DNA of 64,000 bases from contig NZ_CP004078.1 in assembly GCF_000612505.1 (NCBI RefSeq), positions 1,228,001-1,292,000 of the forward strand, written 5' to 3'. Below are positions 1-8,507 of the stretch, piece after piece. The position numbers were made by a program, and so were the translations under genes. The notes under the pieces are model-generated. The model did no database searches and was not told where the DNA came from. It saw only the letters and a program-made list of their open reading frames with translations. This stretch comes from Paenibacillus sabinae T27 (lineage in GTDB: Bacteria; Bacillota; Bacilli; Paenibacillales; Paenibacillaceae). Within the stretch, counting starts at the first letter, position 1, and each line of letters opens with the position of its first letter.

Positions 1-1551
1 CTTCAGCCGTATGAAGGCGTGATCCCGTCCATCCAACGGGAGGCTATGGAAATCCCGCGTTCGTATTTTGCCGCTGATCGGCACCGGCCGCAGTTTCATA
101 TGAACCCGCCGGGACATTGGATGAATGAGCCCCACGCGCCGCTTTATTTCGGCGGCCAATATCATCTGTTCTACCAGCAGAACCCCAATGGCCCGTTCTA
201 TCACCATATTCACTGGGGGCACGCGGTCAGCCCTGACCTTGTTCACTGGCGGGATTTACCGACCGCGCTCAGTCCGGAAGCCGGACTTGACCCGGACGGC
301 ATCTGGTCGGGCAGCGCCGCCTACGACCCGGATGGCATGCCGGTGCTGTTCTACACCATCGGGAACAATGGAGAGACCCCGAATCAGTCCATCGGTATTG
401 CGCAAAGCGCCTATCCTGCCGATGGGGATAACGATTTGAAAACCTGGCTCAAGCATCCTTCCCCGATTGTCAGACAGGAGCGGGGAGCCGGATTGTTCGG
501 GGAATTCCGCGATCCCTTTGTCTGGAGTGAAGAAGGAATCTATTATATGCTTGTCGGAACGGGCGCGGGCGGAGAAGAAGAGGGAGGGACGGCTCTCGTC
601 TACGTCTCCTCCGACATGCTCAACTGGGAGTGCCGCGGGCCTTTATATATCAGCGATTACGCCAAATACCCGTATCTCGGCAAGGCCTGGGAGCTTCCCG
701 TTCTGCTTCCGCTTCCGCTGGAAGGGAAAGAAGCGGCAAGTTCGGGCAAGCATGTCCTGCTCATCAGTCCTTGGGGAGAAGGCGCCAAGGTAGAGGTCAA
801 CTACTGGGTCGGAGTGTGGGACCGCGAAACATGCCGATTTACACCGGATGATGAAGAACCGGGATTGATTGACGTCGGCGATTTTCATTTCACGGGACCA
901 AGCGGGATGGTTGATCCCCGGACCGGACGCTCGCTCGTCTTTACGATTGCCCAAGGCGAACGGACGCCGGAAATCGACTATGATTGCGGCTGGGCGCACG
1001 GTGCGGGCATGCCGGTATCGCTGTTTCTGCGGGCCGACGGGCGGCTTGGCGTAGAGCCGGTGGAAGAAACCGAGCGGCTTCGGGGCAGACGGCTGTTATC
1101 CGCGGCCGGAAGCAGTCTGGAAGAGATTAACCGGCAATTGGCCGATGTCAGCGGAGACCTGCTGGAAATCATACTGAGCTTTCATTCCTGCCGGGCGGAG
1201 CAGTTCGGTATTTCCCTTCGCCGATCGCCGGACGGTGCGGAGGAGACAGTGATCCGGTTCAATCGCCCGGAGCAGCGGCTTGAGGTTGACCGGACCAAGA
1301 CGACGCTCGATGAAAGAGAACGGACACGGGGAATACAGGGAGGACTGCTTCCGATTGGAGAGGAAGACCTGCATCTGCATATTTTTGTGGACCGGTCGCT
1401 GATCGAATGCTATGCAGGCGGGCTGAAGAGTCTGACCACCCGGGCTTATCCGTCGAGGCTGGATGCGCTTGGCCTGCTGCTATGGGCAGACGGACCGGTG
1501 GAGCACGTCGATATGGAAGTCTGGGAGATGACTCCGGCGTATTCCTGGTAA
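1..1551 (+). CDS. Glycoside hydrolase family 32 protein, 5' partial
   Basis: This GH32 enzyme hydrolyses beta-fructosides (sucrose, levan or inulin type). The reading frame is open back to position 1 with no stop, so the gene probably begins before the window; a GTG at 19 is possible but has no clear ribosome site. Numbered from 19, the N-terminal box is WMNEPHAP (W34-P41) instead of the usual WMNDPNG, so Glu37 stands where the family nucleophile Asp is expected. The RDP motif is present (R164-P166) and the acid/base box reads WELP (E225) rather than WECP. The last 150 residues look like the GH32 C-terminal beta-sandwich. It is followed at 20 nt by a second, canonical GH32 gene, so the two are likely one transcript. 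Fructanase family is clear; exact substrate is not. Confidence 0.85.
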   Translation, partial: LQPYEGVIPSIQREAMEIPRSYFAADRHRPQFHMNPPGHWMNEPHAPLYFGGQYHLFYQQNPNGPFYHHIHWGHAVSPDLVHWRDLPTALSPEAGLDPDGIWSGSAAYDPDGMPVLFYTIGNNGETPNQSIGIAQSAYPADGDNDLKTWLKHPSPIVRQERGAGLFGEFRDPFVWSEEGIYYMLVGTGAGGEEEGGTALVYVSSDMLNWECRGPLYISDYAKYPYLGKAWELPVLLPLPLEGKEAASSGKHVLLISPWGEGAKVEVNYWVGVWDRETCRFTPDDEEPGLIDVGDFHFTGPSGMVDPRTGRSLVFTIAQGERTPEIDYDCGWAHGAGMPVSLFLRADGRLGVEPVEETERLRGRRLLSAAGSSLEEINRQLADVSGDLLEIILSFHSCRAEQFGISLRRSPDGAEETVIRFNRPEQRLEVDRTKTTLDERERTRGIQGGLLPIGEEDLHLHIFVDRSLIECYAGGLKSLTTRAYPSRLDALGLLLWADGPVEHVDMEVWEMTPAYSW

Positions 1552-1571
1552 AGAGAAAAGGAGATGAAGAT

Positions 1572-3050
1572 GTGCTTACAAAATCATACTGTGAAACGTT
1601 TCGCCCGCAATTTCATTATTCGCCGGCGGCGAACTGGCTGAACGATCCCAACGGCATGGTTTGGTACGAGGGAGAATATCACCTGTTCTATCAATACCAT
1701 CCTCACAGCTCGGTGTGGGGTCCAATGCACTGGGGGCATGCGGTAAGTAAGGATCTAGTCTTCTGGGAAGAGCTTCCCATCGCGCTGAAGCCAGACCACA
1801 ACGGCGCGATCTTCTCGGGCAGCGCGGTAGTGGACCGGCACGATACGACGGACTTTTTTGGCGGGGGTTCCGGTCTCGTAGCCATATTCACCCATCACGA
1901 TACGAACCCGGTAAGTGGGGGCCCGCGCCAGAGACAGAGCCTTGCATACAGTACCGACAAGGGACGAACCTGGATGATGTATGAGGGCAACCCGGTGCTC
2001 GAGGACGAGCGGCACATCGATTACCGCGATCCCAAGGTGTTCTGGGACAATGAACGGCAGCAATGGGTGATGGTGCTTGCCGCCGGACAACGCGTGTTGT
2101 TCTATCACTCTCCCGACCTCATTCATTGGTCTTTCGGCAGCGAATTTGGCACTTCGGAAGGCTCGCACGACGGCGTGTGGGAATGCCCCGATCTGTTCAA
2201 GCTTCCGGTCATGGGGCGCGGCGGCGAGTCCAAATGGGTGCTTATCGTGAGCATCGGCCCGAATGACGCGCTGGCGGAAGGCTCGCGGACTCAGTATTTT
2301 GTCGGAGAGTTCGACGGTGTGAACTTCATCAGCGACAATCCGCCGGATACGGTGCTGTGGCTCGATCACGGGAGAGACAACTATGCCGGGGTGAGCTGGT
2401 CGGACGTTCCCGCTGAGGATGGGCGGAGGCTGTTCATCGGCTGGATGAACAACTGGAAATACGCCAATCTGCTGCCGACGGAAGGATGGAGAGGTGCGAT
2501 GACACTGCCGAGGGAGCTGGAACTCGTGGTCTGCGAAGACGGCATCCGGCTGCGCCAGCAGCCGGTCAGTGAGCTGGAGACGCTCCGGACCCTGAAGTTT
2601 CAGCTCGAGGATTTGGCGATTCAAGCCGGGGACGGCAATCTTTTGCAGAGTATTCAAGGTAATACGCTGGAAATTGAGGCAGAAATCAAGCTGGCGGACT
2701 CCTCGTCGTTCGGGTTTAGGATTCATGGTTCCCAGGGCCAGGGAACGGTAATCGGCTATGACGCCGGCCGCAGCTATCTGTTCATCGACCGCAGAAATGC
2801 CGGCATCACGGACTTCCATCCCGAATTCTCCTGCGAACACGGGGCGGATCTGAAGCCCTCCGGCGGCATCGTCAAGCTCCATATTTTTGCCGACCGTTCC
2901 TCTGTCGAAGTGTTCGCAAATGACGGGCTTGCCGTCCTGACGGATCAGGTATTTCCGGACCCGGCCCATCAGGAGCTGGAGCTGTTCGTTCAGGAAGGAA
3001 GCATTGAAATCATCGCTTTACGCATATACGGCTTGAAGTCGATTTGGTAA
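1572..3050 (+). CDS. Glycoside hydrolase family 32 (levanase/fructosidase/sucrose hydrolase)
   Basis: A 492-residue GH32 beta-fructosidase with all canonical motifs: WLNDPNG (nucleophile D25), YRDP (D153) and WECP (acid/base E204), then a C-terminal beta-sandwich module with the SVEVFAND stretch near the end. There is no signal peptide, so it should act in the cytoplasm on imported sucrose, sucrose phosphate or short fructans. The GTG at 1572 is chosen because AAAAGGAG lies about 9 nt upstream and the protein then begins just before the catalytic domain; an in-frame ATG at 1407 lies inside the preceding gene. It lies 20 nt behind another GH32 gene and ahead of a strong bidirectional terminator. 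Confidence 0.92.
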   Translation: MLTKSYCETFRPQFHYSPAANWLNDPNGMVWYEGEYHLFYQYHPHSSVWGPMHWGHAVSKDLVFWEELPIALKPDHNGAIFSGSAVVDRHDTTDFFGGGSGLVAIFTHHDTNPVSGGPRQRQSLAYSTDKGRTWMMYEGNPVLEDERHIDYRDPKVFWDNERQQWVMVLAAGQRVLFYHSPDLIHWSFGSEFGTSEGSHDGVWECPDLFKLPVMGRGGESKWVLIVSIGPNDALAEGSRTQYFVGEFDGVNFISDNPPDTVLWLDHGRDNYAGVSWSDVPAEDGRRLFIGWMNNWKYANLLPTEGWRGAMTLPRELELVVCEDGIRLRQQPVSELETLRTLKFQLEDLAIQAGDGNLLQSIQGNTLEIEAEIKLADSSSFGFRIHGSQGQGTVIGYDAGRSYLFIDRRNAGITDFHPEFSCEHGADLKPSGGIVKLHIFADRSSVEVFANDGLAVLTDQVFPDPAHQELELFVQEGSIEIIALRIYGLKSIW

Positions 3051-3097
3051 TTCCTCGGCCTAAAGGGCCTGAGCCATCCGTTAAAGACGGTAAATCA

Positions 3098-3145
3098 AAA
3101 GGAGCCTTTTCCACTGTAAACAATGGAATAAGGCTCCTTTCCAAT
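3098..3145. terminator. Bidirectional intrinsic terminator
   Basis: The arms AAAGGAGCCTT (3098-3108) and AAGGCTCCTTT (3130-3140) pair, with TTCCA/TGGAA extending the stem around a short loop. It sits between the convergent GH32 gene and the glutaredoxin gene and can end both. Confidence 0.8.
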
Positions 3146-3164
3146 TCACTAAGGGCAATCACAC

Positions 3165-3413
3165 TTATTTGTCCAGCCCCGCCGCAGCAAGCAGATCTTT
3201 CAGCTCGCCGCGATTAAATCCCTTGACCGCCCGGCCGCCCGCTACGGTAACCGGGATGCCCATGAAGCCGAGGCTCTCCACTTCCTGCTGGTAAGTCTCG
3301 CTGGTCATGATATCTCTGACCTCGAACAGGACGCCCTCACTCTGAAGCATTTGTTTCACCCGGCTGCAGTCGCCGCAGCCCTCGGTGGAATAGACGATGA
3401 CCTGAGCACTCAT
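3165..3413 (-). CDS. Glutaredoxin family protein
   Basis: A compact 82-residue thioredoxin-fold protein with the redox motif CGDC (C13, C16) after the first beta strand and the cis-proline region GIPVTV near residue 53. This is the NrdH/glutaredoxin-like pattern; in Bacillales such proteins reduce disulfides or bacillithiol mixed disulfides. Its start overlaps the stop of the upstream ytxJ gene in an ATGA, so the two are translationally coupled, and both are thiol-redox proteins. The specific partner cannot be read from the sequence. Confidence 0.85.
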   Translation of the reverse strand: MSAQVIVYSTEGCGDCSRVKQMLQSEGVLFEVRDIMTSETYQQEVESLGFMGIPVTVAGGRAVKGFNRGELKDLLAAAGLDK

Positions 3414-3736
3414 TGGCTTACAGCTTCTTTGATGCTCGACTGCGTGATTTTCCAGTGGGACGTGTTCCAGCGCACTTCGCCGTCCTCAAGCAGGAAGATT
3501 TGCGGAGACTCATGCTTGATGCCGAAATCTTCGGCGATTTTGTTGGAAACCGGACGGTCCTCGATCACGAGCACGACAGCGGCGTCGGTATCATTATCTT
3601 TTACATAGGACTGGAACTCCTCGAATGCTTTTGCGCTGATCGGGCAGGTGGTGCTGTGCTTGAACAACAGCTTCTTTCCGGGCTTGGCAATATACTGCTC
3701 CAAATCCCCGGCAGAGTGCAGATGCTGAATGGACAT
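3410..3736 (-). CDS. ytxJ: Bacillithiol system redox-active protein YtxJ
   Basis: A 108-residue monothiol thioredoxin-fold protein with the signature TTCPIS (C31), typical of YtxJ, a protein associated with the bacillithiol system in Bacillales. Only one cysteine of the usual CxxC pair is present, as expected for the family. The ATG at 3736 is preceded by AAGGAAGGTG at good spacing; an upstream in-frame extension to 3796 has no such site and is rejected. Coupled by ATGA overlap to the downstream glutaredoxin, which could recycle it; that partnership is inference. Confidence 0.88.
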   Translation of the reverse strand: MSIQHLHSAGDLEQYIAKPGKKLLFKHSTTCPISAKAFEEFQSYVKDNDTDAAVVLVIEDRPVSNKIAEDFGIKHESPQIFLLEDGEVRWNTSHWKITQSSIKEAVSQ

Positions 3737-3828
3737 GAGATCACCTTCCTTAATATAGTTGCTAATGAACTGTAATTGTAACTTTGATTGTAACAATGAT
3801 TCAAAATTAAAGCAATCCGTATAACAGC

Positions 3829-4341
3829 CTAGCGGAGCGTCTTATAATAAAATACCGTCTCATGCAGCTCCCCGTTCGCCGAACGCGCATAATCCGGAAT
3901 TCGGCCGGCTTCCGTGAAGCCGAGCGATTGGTACAGCAGGTTGGAAGGGTCGCCTCCCCGGGTATCCAGCACCAGCAGGGTTCTCCCGTCTGACGCCGCA
4001 CTGGCTTCAGCCGTTTCCATTAGCTTGCGGGCGATGCCCTGGCGGCGGTGCTTCGGATCAACCATGAGCTTGGCGATTTCCGCGCGGTGAAGCCCGTTTG
4101 GCTTCATGGCCAGATGGAGCTGAACGCTTCCGGCAATCTCCCCATGGGCCTTGGCGACCCACAGCAGAACGCCCTCGCCGGGAACCCCGCCCCAATAGTC
4201 CGTCGCTTCCTCTACGGAGAGCGGCGGCAAAAAACCGACGGATGCTCCGTCATCCACGACCCGAACGAGCAGATCGCCCAGCTGTCCTTCCAGCTCCTTG
4301 TCAATTCCGTTGAGTTGTTCAATGTGAACTCCAGTTGTCAT
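3829..4341 (-). CDS. GNAT family N-acetyltransferase
   Basis: A 170-residue acetyl-CoA-dependent N-acetyltransferase. The acetyl-CoA-binding motif A is visible as RRQGIA (residues 99-104) after the beta4 strand AEIAKLMVDPKH, and motif B as LLYQSLGFTEAGRIPDYA near the C-terminus. The acceptor is unknown; GNAT proteins of this length modify small amines, antibiotics or proteins. It stands alone between the ytxJ pair and a terminator. Confidence 0.85.
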   Translation of the reverse strand: MTTGVHIEQLNGIDKELEGQLGDLLVRVVDDGASVGFLPPLSVEEATDYWGGVPGEGVLLWVAKAHGEIAGSVQLHLAMKPNGLHRAEIAKLMVDPKHRRQGIARKLMETAEASAASDGRTLLVLDTRGGDPSNLLYQSLGFTEAGRIPDYARSANGELHETVFYYKTLR

Positions 4342-4444
4342 ACGTGCTTGTCTCCTCTCCGTCGGTCCATGCTATTAAAAATATCAGCATTCGCTATCCA
4401 TTATACCGGAGAGAGGGACGGCTTACCTCATCCAAACCCAAAAT

Positions 4445-4484
4445 AGGGACTGCCTTGGCCCTTGCAGCCAAAAGGACAGTCCCT
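4445..4484 (-). terminator. Intrinsic terminator of the Ser/Gln-rich protein gene
   Basis: AGGGACTG (4445-4452) pairs with CAGTCCCT (4477-4484). On the minus strand the stem is followed by a T-rich stretch, placing it just after the gene that ends at 4524. Confidence 0.65.
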
Positions 4485-4523
4485 GCTTTACGTTAACCGG
4501 ACCTTATTCAGGCCGGCACGGTT

Positions 4524-5048
4524 TTATTGTTGGAAGCTGCGGCCGGGCATCGACGAGAACTGAGCCGGAGTGTGCAGGGAGCCGGTGCCAATCGAAGCAG
4601 ATCCGCTAAACGAAGATCCGATCGGCTGAGATCCGATGGAAGAGGAACCGATCGAAGATCCAATCGAGGAACCGATCGAAGATCCGATAGGGGAAGTTCC
4701 CAGCTGCGAACCAAAGGATTGGCCGGATGGAATGGCCGGGTTTTGGAACATTGGCTGGCTGTAGGAAGAGCCGAATGCGCTCGGTTGGAACGATTGCTGC
4801 TCAACCTGACGGAAGATTTGCGAGACTTGCTGCAGCTGTTGAACAGCTGTTTGATGGCCTTGCAGAACCGTCTGAATCGTTTGAACCGCTCTACGCTCAC
4901 GGTTTGCCAGTTCTTCGAGCTGTCTTGCGTTTTGTTCTTCTTGCTGCAGAAGCTGCTGATACACTTGGCTGGATTGTTGTGTTTCGTTGATCAGTTGCTG
5001 AATAAGCCGCTCACCTTGGTTGATTTGGCCTGAAATGTTGGTGTTCAA
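4524..5048 (-). CDS. Hypothetical Gln-rich coiled-coil protein with GSSI repeat
   Basis: Not recognised as a named family. The 174-residue product has two parts. Residues 1-85 are rich in Gln, Glu and Arg with heptad-like spacing, probably a long helical coiled coil (QLINETQQSSQVYQQLLQQE and similar). Residues 105-155 are low complexity, built from repeated GSSIGSS units, also visible in the DNA between about 4600 and 4700 as a near 12-nt repeat. There is no signal peptide or membrane segment. The start has CCTCC-type ribosome site complement upstream (AGGAGG on the minus strand). Small Gln-rich helical proteins of this kind are common in spore formers, so a spore role is possible but unproven. 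Confidence 0.7.
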   Translation of the reverse strand: MNTNISGQINQGERLIQQLINETQQSSQVYQQLLQQEEQNARQLEELANRERRAVQTIQTVLQGHQTAVQQLQQVSQIFRQVEQQSFQPSAFGSSYSQPMFQNPAIPSGQSFGSQLGTSPIGSSIGSSIGSSIGSSSIGSQPIGSSFSGSASIGTGSLHTPAQFSSMPGRSFQQ

Positions 5049-5112
5049 AGTTGTTTCCTCCTAGTGGAATGAATTGAAAATCGAAGTTTATTATGCTTAA
5101 GCTTTAATTGAA

Positions 5113-5832
5113 TTATTCATGCTCAGGCGGATTTGATTTTCGAATTCCATCCGTTTCGGATGCGGCGAAGCGGCGCCGGAAGCTGTTTTTCCAATTGGCT
5201 TCTATATTTTCGGCGGCAGCGGCCCAATTCTCTTCTTTTAGTGCGGTGATGATTGCTTTATGTTCCTCCACCGATTGCTCCGCTCCCGAAAAGCCATTGA
5301 AATATGCAACCTCATAACGCCGGAGCTTGTTCTTCAGCCCGTAAAGCACGCCGATAAGCTCTTCGTTGGCCGACAAATCGATGATGACCTGATGAAACCG
5401 GGCGTCGCATTGCTGGGCGTCCAGCGCATTTTCCTGCTCAAGAGCCCGCTCCAGTTCTTCATTGATTGTCTCGAGCTGCCGGATATGCTCCGGCTTAATA
5501 TGGGCCTCAGCAAAAGAAACGGCAAGCTTCTCAAGTGTCCAAATCACCGGATACAGACGATGCGCCTGATGAACATCAACGGGAGCCACCTGTGTCCAGC
5601 TGTTGGCCTTGGTCTGCACCATTCCTTCTTCTTCCAATCGCAGCAAAGCTTCGCGGATAGGGGTGCGACTTGTTCCCATCGCCTCCGCCAATTGCTGATC
5701 CTTCAGCTTGTCGCCCGGCTTTAATTCTCCACTGATAATCCATTCCTGTATCTGAAGATACACCTGTTCACGTATCGATGTGCGTTTGACTTTGGTTGTA
5801 GATTTTGGCAGCAAAAATGGAGCCTCCTTCAT
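5113..5832 (-). CDS. GntR family transcriptional regulator (FadR-type, FCD domain)
   Basis: A 239-residue regulator. The N-terminal winged helix spans about residues 18-75 (IREQVYLQIQEWIISGELKP, then TSRTPIREALLRLEEEGMV, the GntR recognition region). The helical FCD ligand domain covers about 90-220, with the metal/ligand-type pattern D-x3-H (ARFHQVIIDLSANEEL) and H near ExHKAIITAL. It is divergent from the diaminopropionate operon and the shared 141-bp gap holds two mirrored boxes, so it is likely the local repressor, released by an operon substrate or product. Confidence 0.88.
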   Translation of the reverse strand: MKEAPFLLPKSTTKVKRTSIREQVYLQIQEWIISGELKPGDKLKDQQLAEAMGTSRTPIREALLRLEEEGMVQTKANSWTQVAPVDVHQAHRLYPVIWTLEKLAVSFAEAHIKPEHIRQLETINEELERALEQENALDAQQCDARFHQVIIDLSANEELIGVLYGLKNKLRRYEVAYFNGFSGAEQSVEEHKAIITALKEENWAAAAENIEANWKNSFRRRFAASETDGIRKSNPPEHE

Positions 5833-5840
5833 ACTTGTGT

Positions 5841-5856
5841 ATGTAATATATCATGT
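5841..5856. promoter_or_regulatory. Putative GntR operator, proximal to the regulator gene
   Basis: ATGTAATATATCATGT. Its reverse complement matches the box at 5931-5946 at 13 of 16 positions. It lies just upstream of the gntR start. Confidence 0.55.
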
Positions 5857-5930
5857 GCAATTTATAACGATCAAATCAAGCTTCCTTTAGCAGGAGAAAT
5901 CCAATTGACAGCAAAATAAACGAAATGTAT

Positions 5931-5946
5931 ATGTGATATATTACTT
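5931..5946. promoter_or_regulatory. Putative GntR operator, proximal to dpaL
   Basis: ATGTGATATATTACTT, a mirrored copy of the box at 5841-5856, 28 nt before the dpaL start. The pair would let one dimeric regulator control both divergent transcripts. Confidence 0.55.
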
Positions 5947-5973
5947 GGGTTATGGAAGAAAGGAGCCTTCAGG

Positions 5974-7182
5974 ATGAACACAGCTGATTTTCGGTATACA
6001 GCCAACGATCGGGCCCGTGAGGAAAATGCCGGTAAAACGCCGGTGCGGTTCATTGACCGTGAGCTGGCAGCCAAAGTGAGAAATTTTCACCGAAGTTTTG
6101 CCGAATACGAGCCGACGCCCCTGCACAGCCTGAACGCTTTATCGCGCAAGCTAAATTTGGGCGGCATCTGGATCAAGGACGAATCGTACCGGTTCGGACT
6201 GAATGCTTTTAAAGTGCTGGGCGGCTCCTATGCTGTCGGCAAGTATTTGGCGGAGCGGCTGAAGCTGGATATTTCGGAGCTTGATTTCGGCAAGCTGCAA
6301 TCCGGGGAGATCAAAGAGCGATTGGGAGAGCTTACGTTTGTTACGGCAACCGACGGAAACCACGGCAGAGGGATCGCCTGGGCAGCTAACCGGCTTAGGC
6401 AGAAATCGGTCGTGTTCATGCCCAAGGGCTCTTCGGAGGCAAGACTGCACAACATCAGAAAGGAAGGGGCGGAAGCCTCCATTACCGAGCTGAATTATGA
6501 TGACACGGTAAAAATGGCCGCACGGTTCGCCGCCGATCATCACGGAGTTCTGGTCCAGGACAGCGCGTGGGAGGGCTATGAGGAGATTCCAATCTGGATT
6601 ATGCAGGGCTACTGCACGCTCATTCATGAGGCAATAGAGCAGTTGAGAGGAGAAGGCCAGGGCTGTCCGACTCACGTATTTCTTCAGGCGGGCGTCGGCT
6701 CCTTCGCGGCAAGCGTTCTGGGCTATCTCGTGGCGGAATTCGGGGAGGAACGTCCGGTAACGATCATCGTGGAGCCGAATGAAGCGGCGTGCATCTATAA
6801 ATCCGCGGTGAAAAATGACGGGAATCCCCATGCCGTGACCGGAGACCTTCGGACGATTATGGCGGGACTCGCCTGCGGGGAGCCCAGCACAGTTGCCTGG
6901 GAGATTTTGCGGGATTACGCGGATATGTATATTTCCTGTCCGGATGCGGTGTCGGCCAAAGCTATGCGAATGCTCGGCAATCCTTTGCCCGGCGACCCCC
7001 GGGTCGTATCTGGCGAATCCGGCGCCGTGGGATTGGGCGTTCTGAGCCTGATTCGGGAGGAGCCTTCTTTACGGGAAGTGGCCCAGCGGCTGCAATTAAA
7101 CGAGGAATCGAGAGTGCTCATCATCAGCACAGAAGGCGATACGGACCCGGAGGGGTACAGGGATATCGTATGGGGCGGCTAA
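5974..7182 (+). CDS. dpaL: Diaminopropionate ammonia-lyase
   Basis: A 402-residue PLP enzyme that converts 2,3-diaminopropionate to pyruvate and two ammonia. The PLP lysine is K80 in LNAFKVLGGSY, matching the DpaL/YgeX pattern. Further family marks are TATDGNHGRG (substrate/PLP loop), the DSAWEGYEEIP stretch that is characteristic of the family, and QAGVGSFAASV (phosphate loop). Length is typical. ATG at 5974 has GAAAGGAG upstream. First gene of an operon with two M20 hydrolases, which suggests that the amino acid is released from an acylated or carbamoylated precursor before lysis. Confidence 0.93.
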   Translation: MNTADFRYTANDRAREENAGKTPVRFIDRELAAKVRNFHRSFAEYEPTPLHSLNALSRKLNLGGIWIKDESYRFGLNAFKVLGGSYAVGKYLAERLKLDISELDFGKLQSGEIKERLGELTFVTATDGNHGRGIAWAANRLRQKSVVFMPKGSSEARLHNIRKEGAEASITELNYDDTVKMAARFAADHHGVLVQDSAWEGYEEIPIWIMQGYCTLIHEAIEQLRGEGQGCPTHVFLQAGVGSFAASVLGYLVAEFGEERPVTIIVEPNEAACIYKSAVKNDGNPHAVTGDLRTIMAGLACGEPSTVAWEILRDYADMYISCPDAVSAKAMRMLGNPLPGDPRVVSGESGAVGLGVLSLIREEPSLREVAQRLQLNEESRVLIISTEGDTDPEGYRDIVWGG

Positions 7183-7199
7183 GTGAAAGGAGGAAATGA

Positions 7200-8447
7200 A
7201 TGATGACATTCAGCAGTTTGAACTTATCTATTCATGGAAGCAGGTTGCTTAGACATATTCAGCAGCTTGGGAAAATCGGTCGTGATCCGGGCGGTCAGTT
7301 GACGAGGCTGGCGGCTTCGGACAACGACAAGTGCGGCCGTGACGCGCTGATCGCATGGATTAAGGAGGCCGGCTTGGAGGCGGCGGTTGACCGGATAGGC
7401 AACATTTTCGGCATCTGGCGTGCTCCAAGCCAAGAGCATCAAGCACCGGTCCTGATTGGCTCGCATATTGATACCGTCATCAATGCAGGCGTGTACGATG
7501 GCTGTTATGGCGTGCTTGCCGGCCTTGAGGTCATTCGGACGCTGCGGGAGGCCGGATTCACCCCATCCCGTCCTATAGCAGTCGCGGCATTCACGAACGA
7601 GGAAGGCGTGCGCTATGCCCCCGATATGATGGGTTCGCTTGTATATGCGGGCGGGCTGCAGGCCACGGAGGCATTGGCCTCCGTGGGAACGGACGGAAGC
7701 GTACTTGGTGAGGAACTGGCTCGTATCGGCTATGCAGGTACCGAGGAACCGGGCTTCATGAAGCCCCATGCTTATGTGGAGCTTCACATTGAACAAGGAC
7801 CTGTGCTGGAAAGTATGGACATTCCAATCGGTGCGGTCGAGAATCTCCAGGGGATTTCGTGGCAGCGGGTCACCATTGAGGGTGTCGCCAACCATGCGGG
7901 TACGACTCCGATGCCGATGCGCAAAGATGCGGGACATGCGGCAGCCCGTGTCATTACATTTTTACGCGACCGTGCGATCCATTCGCAGACGCCTGCCGTA
8001 GCGACAGTCGGCTGCATCCGCTTTGAGCCTGATGCGATCAATGTCATCCCTTCAAGGGCCACTTTTACTGTTGACCTGCGCAATCCGGACGAGCAGAGTT
8101 TACAGGCGGAAGAGGCGGCGCTTGACGAATACCTCACTGAACTTGCCAATGCCGAAGGGGTGACCATTACCACAGAGCGTATGGCCCGCTTTGAGCCTGT
8201 CATTTTCGACGCTGCTATTGTTGGGCTGGTGGAAGCCGCCGCCAGGCAGCGCGGTCTGACCTCCAAGCGGATGACGTCCGGTGCAGGTCATGACGCCCAG
8301 ATGATGGCCCGCATATGTCCGGCAGCGATAATCTTTGTTCCAAGCATCGACGGTATCAGTCATAACCCGAACGAGCATACCCCGGAACCTGATCTGGTTG
8401 CAGGAGCCAACGTGCTGCTTGATGTTATAGCCGATCTTGCCCGGTAA
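7200..8447 (+). CDS. M20 family amidohydrolase (allantoate/N-carbamoyl-amino-acid hydrolase type)
   Basis: A 415-residue metal-dependent hydrolase. Metal ligands are recognisable: GSHIDT (H89), D100 in GVYDG, and NEEG (E134/E135), the pattern of allantoate amidohydrolases, beta-ureidopropionases and L-carbamoylases. The dimerisation insert includes EGVANHAGTTPM, a hallmark of this subgroup. Two adjacent ATGs (7200, 7203) follow GAAAGGAGG; either could be used. It lies 17 nt behind dpaL, so it is co-transcribed. The substrate may be a carbamoylated diamino acid or ureide; this is inference. Confidence 0.88.
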   Translation: MMTFSSLNLSIHGSRLLRHIQQLGKIGRDPGGQLTRLAASDNDKCGRDALIAWIKEAGLEAAVDRIGNIFGIWRAPSQEHQAPVLIGSHIDTVINAGVYDGCYGVLAGLEVIRTLREAGFTPSRPIAVAAFTNEEGVRYAPDMMGSLVYAGGLQATEALASVGTDGSVLGEELARIGYAGTEEPGFMKPHAYVELHIEQGPVLESMDIPIGAVENLQGISWQRVTIEGVANHAGTTPMPMRKDAGHAAARVITFLRDRAIHSQTPAVATVGCIRFEPDAINVIPSRATFTVDLRNPDEQSLQAEEAALDEYLTELANAEGVTITTERMARFEPVIFDAAIVGLVEAAARQRGLTSKRMTSGAGHDAQMMARICPAAIIFVPSIDGISHNPNEHTPEPDLVAGANVLLDVIADLAR

Positions 8448-8507
8448 GGCACGAAATTCCGGACAGGGACTGTTCATTTCTACATTTTGCGAAAGAAGGG
8501 GAAGCGT

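Noticed and set aside
1407..1571. Longer N-terminus for the second GH32 protein starting at the ATG at 1407.
   Set aside because: It lies in another frame of the first GH32 gene; GTG 1572 has a proper ribosome site.
1755..2969. 404-residue open frame on the minus strand across the second GH32 gene.
   Set aside because: Antisense shadow of a GC-rich gene with full GH32 motifs on the plus strand; no recognisable domains.
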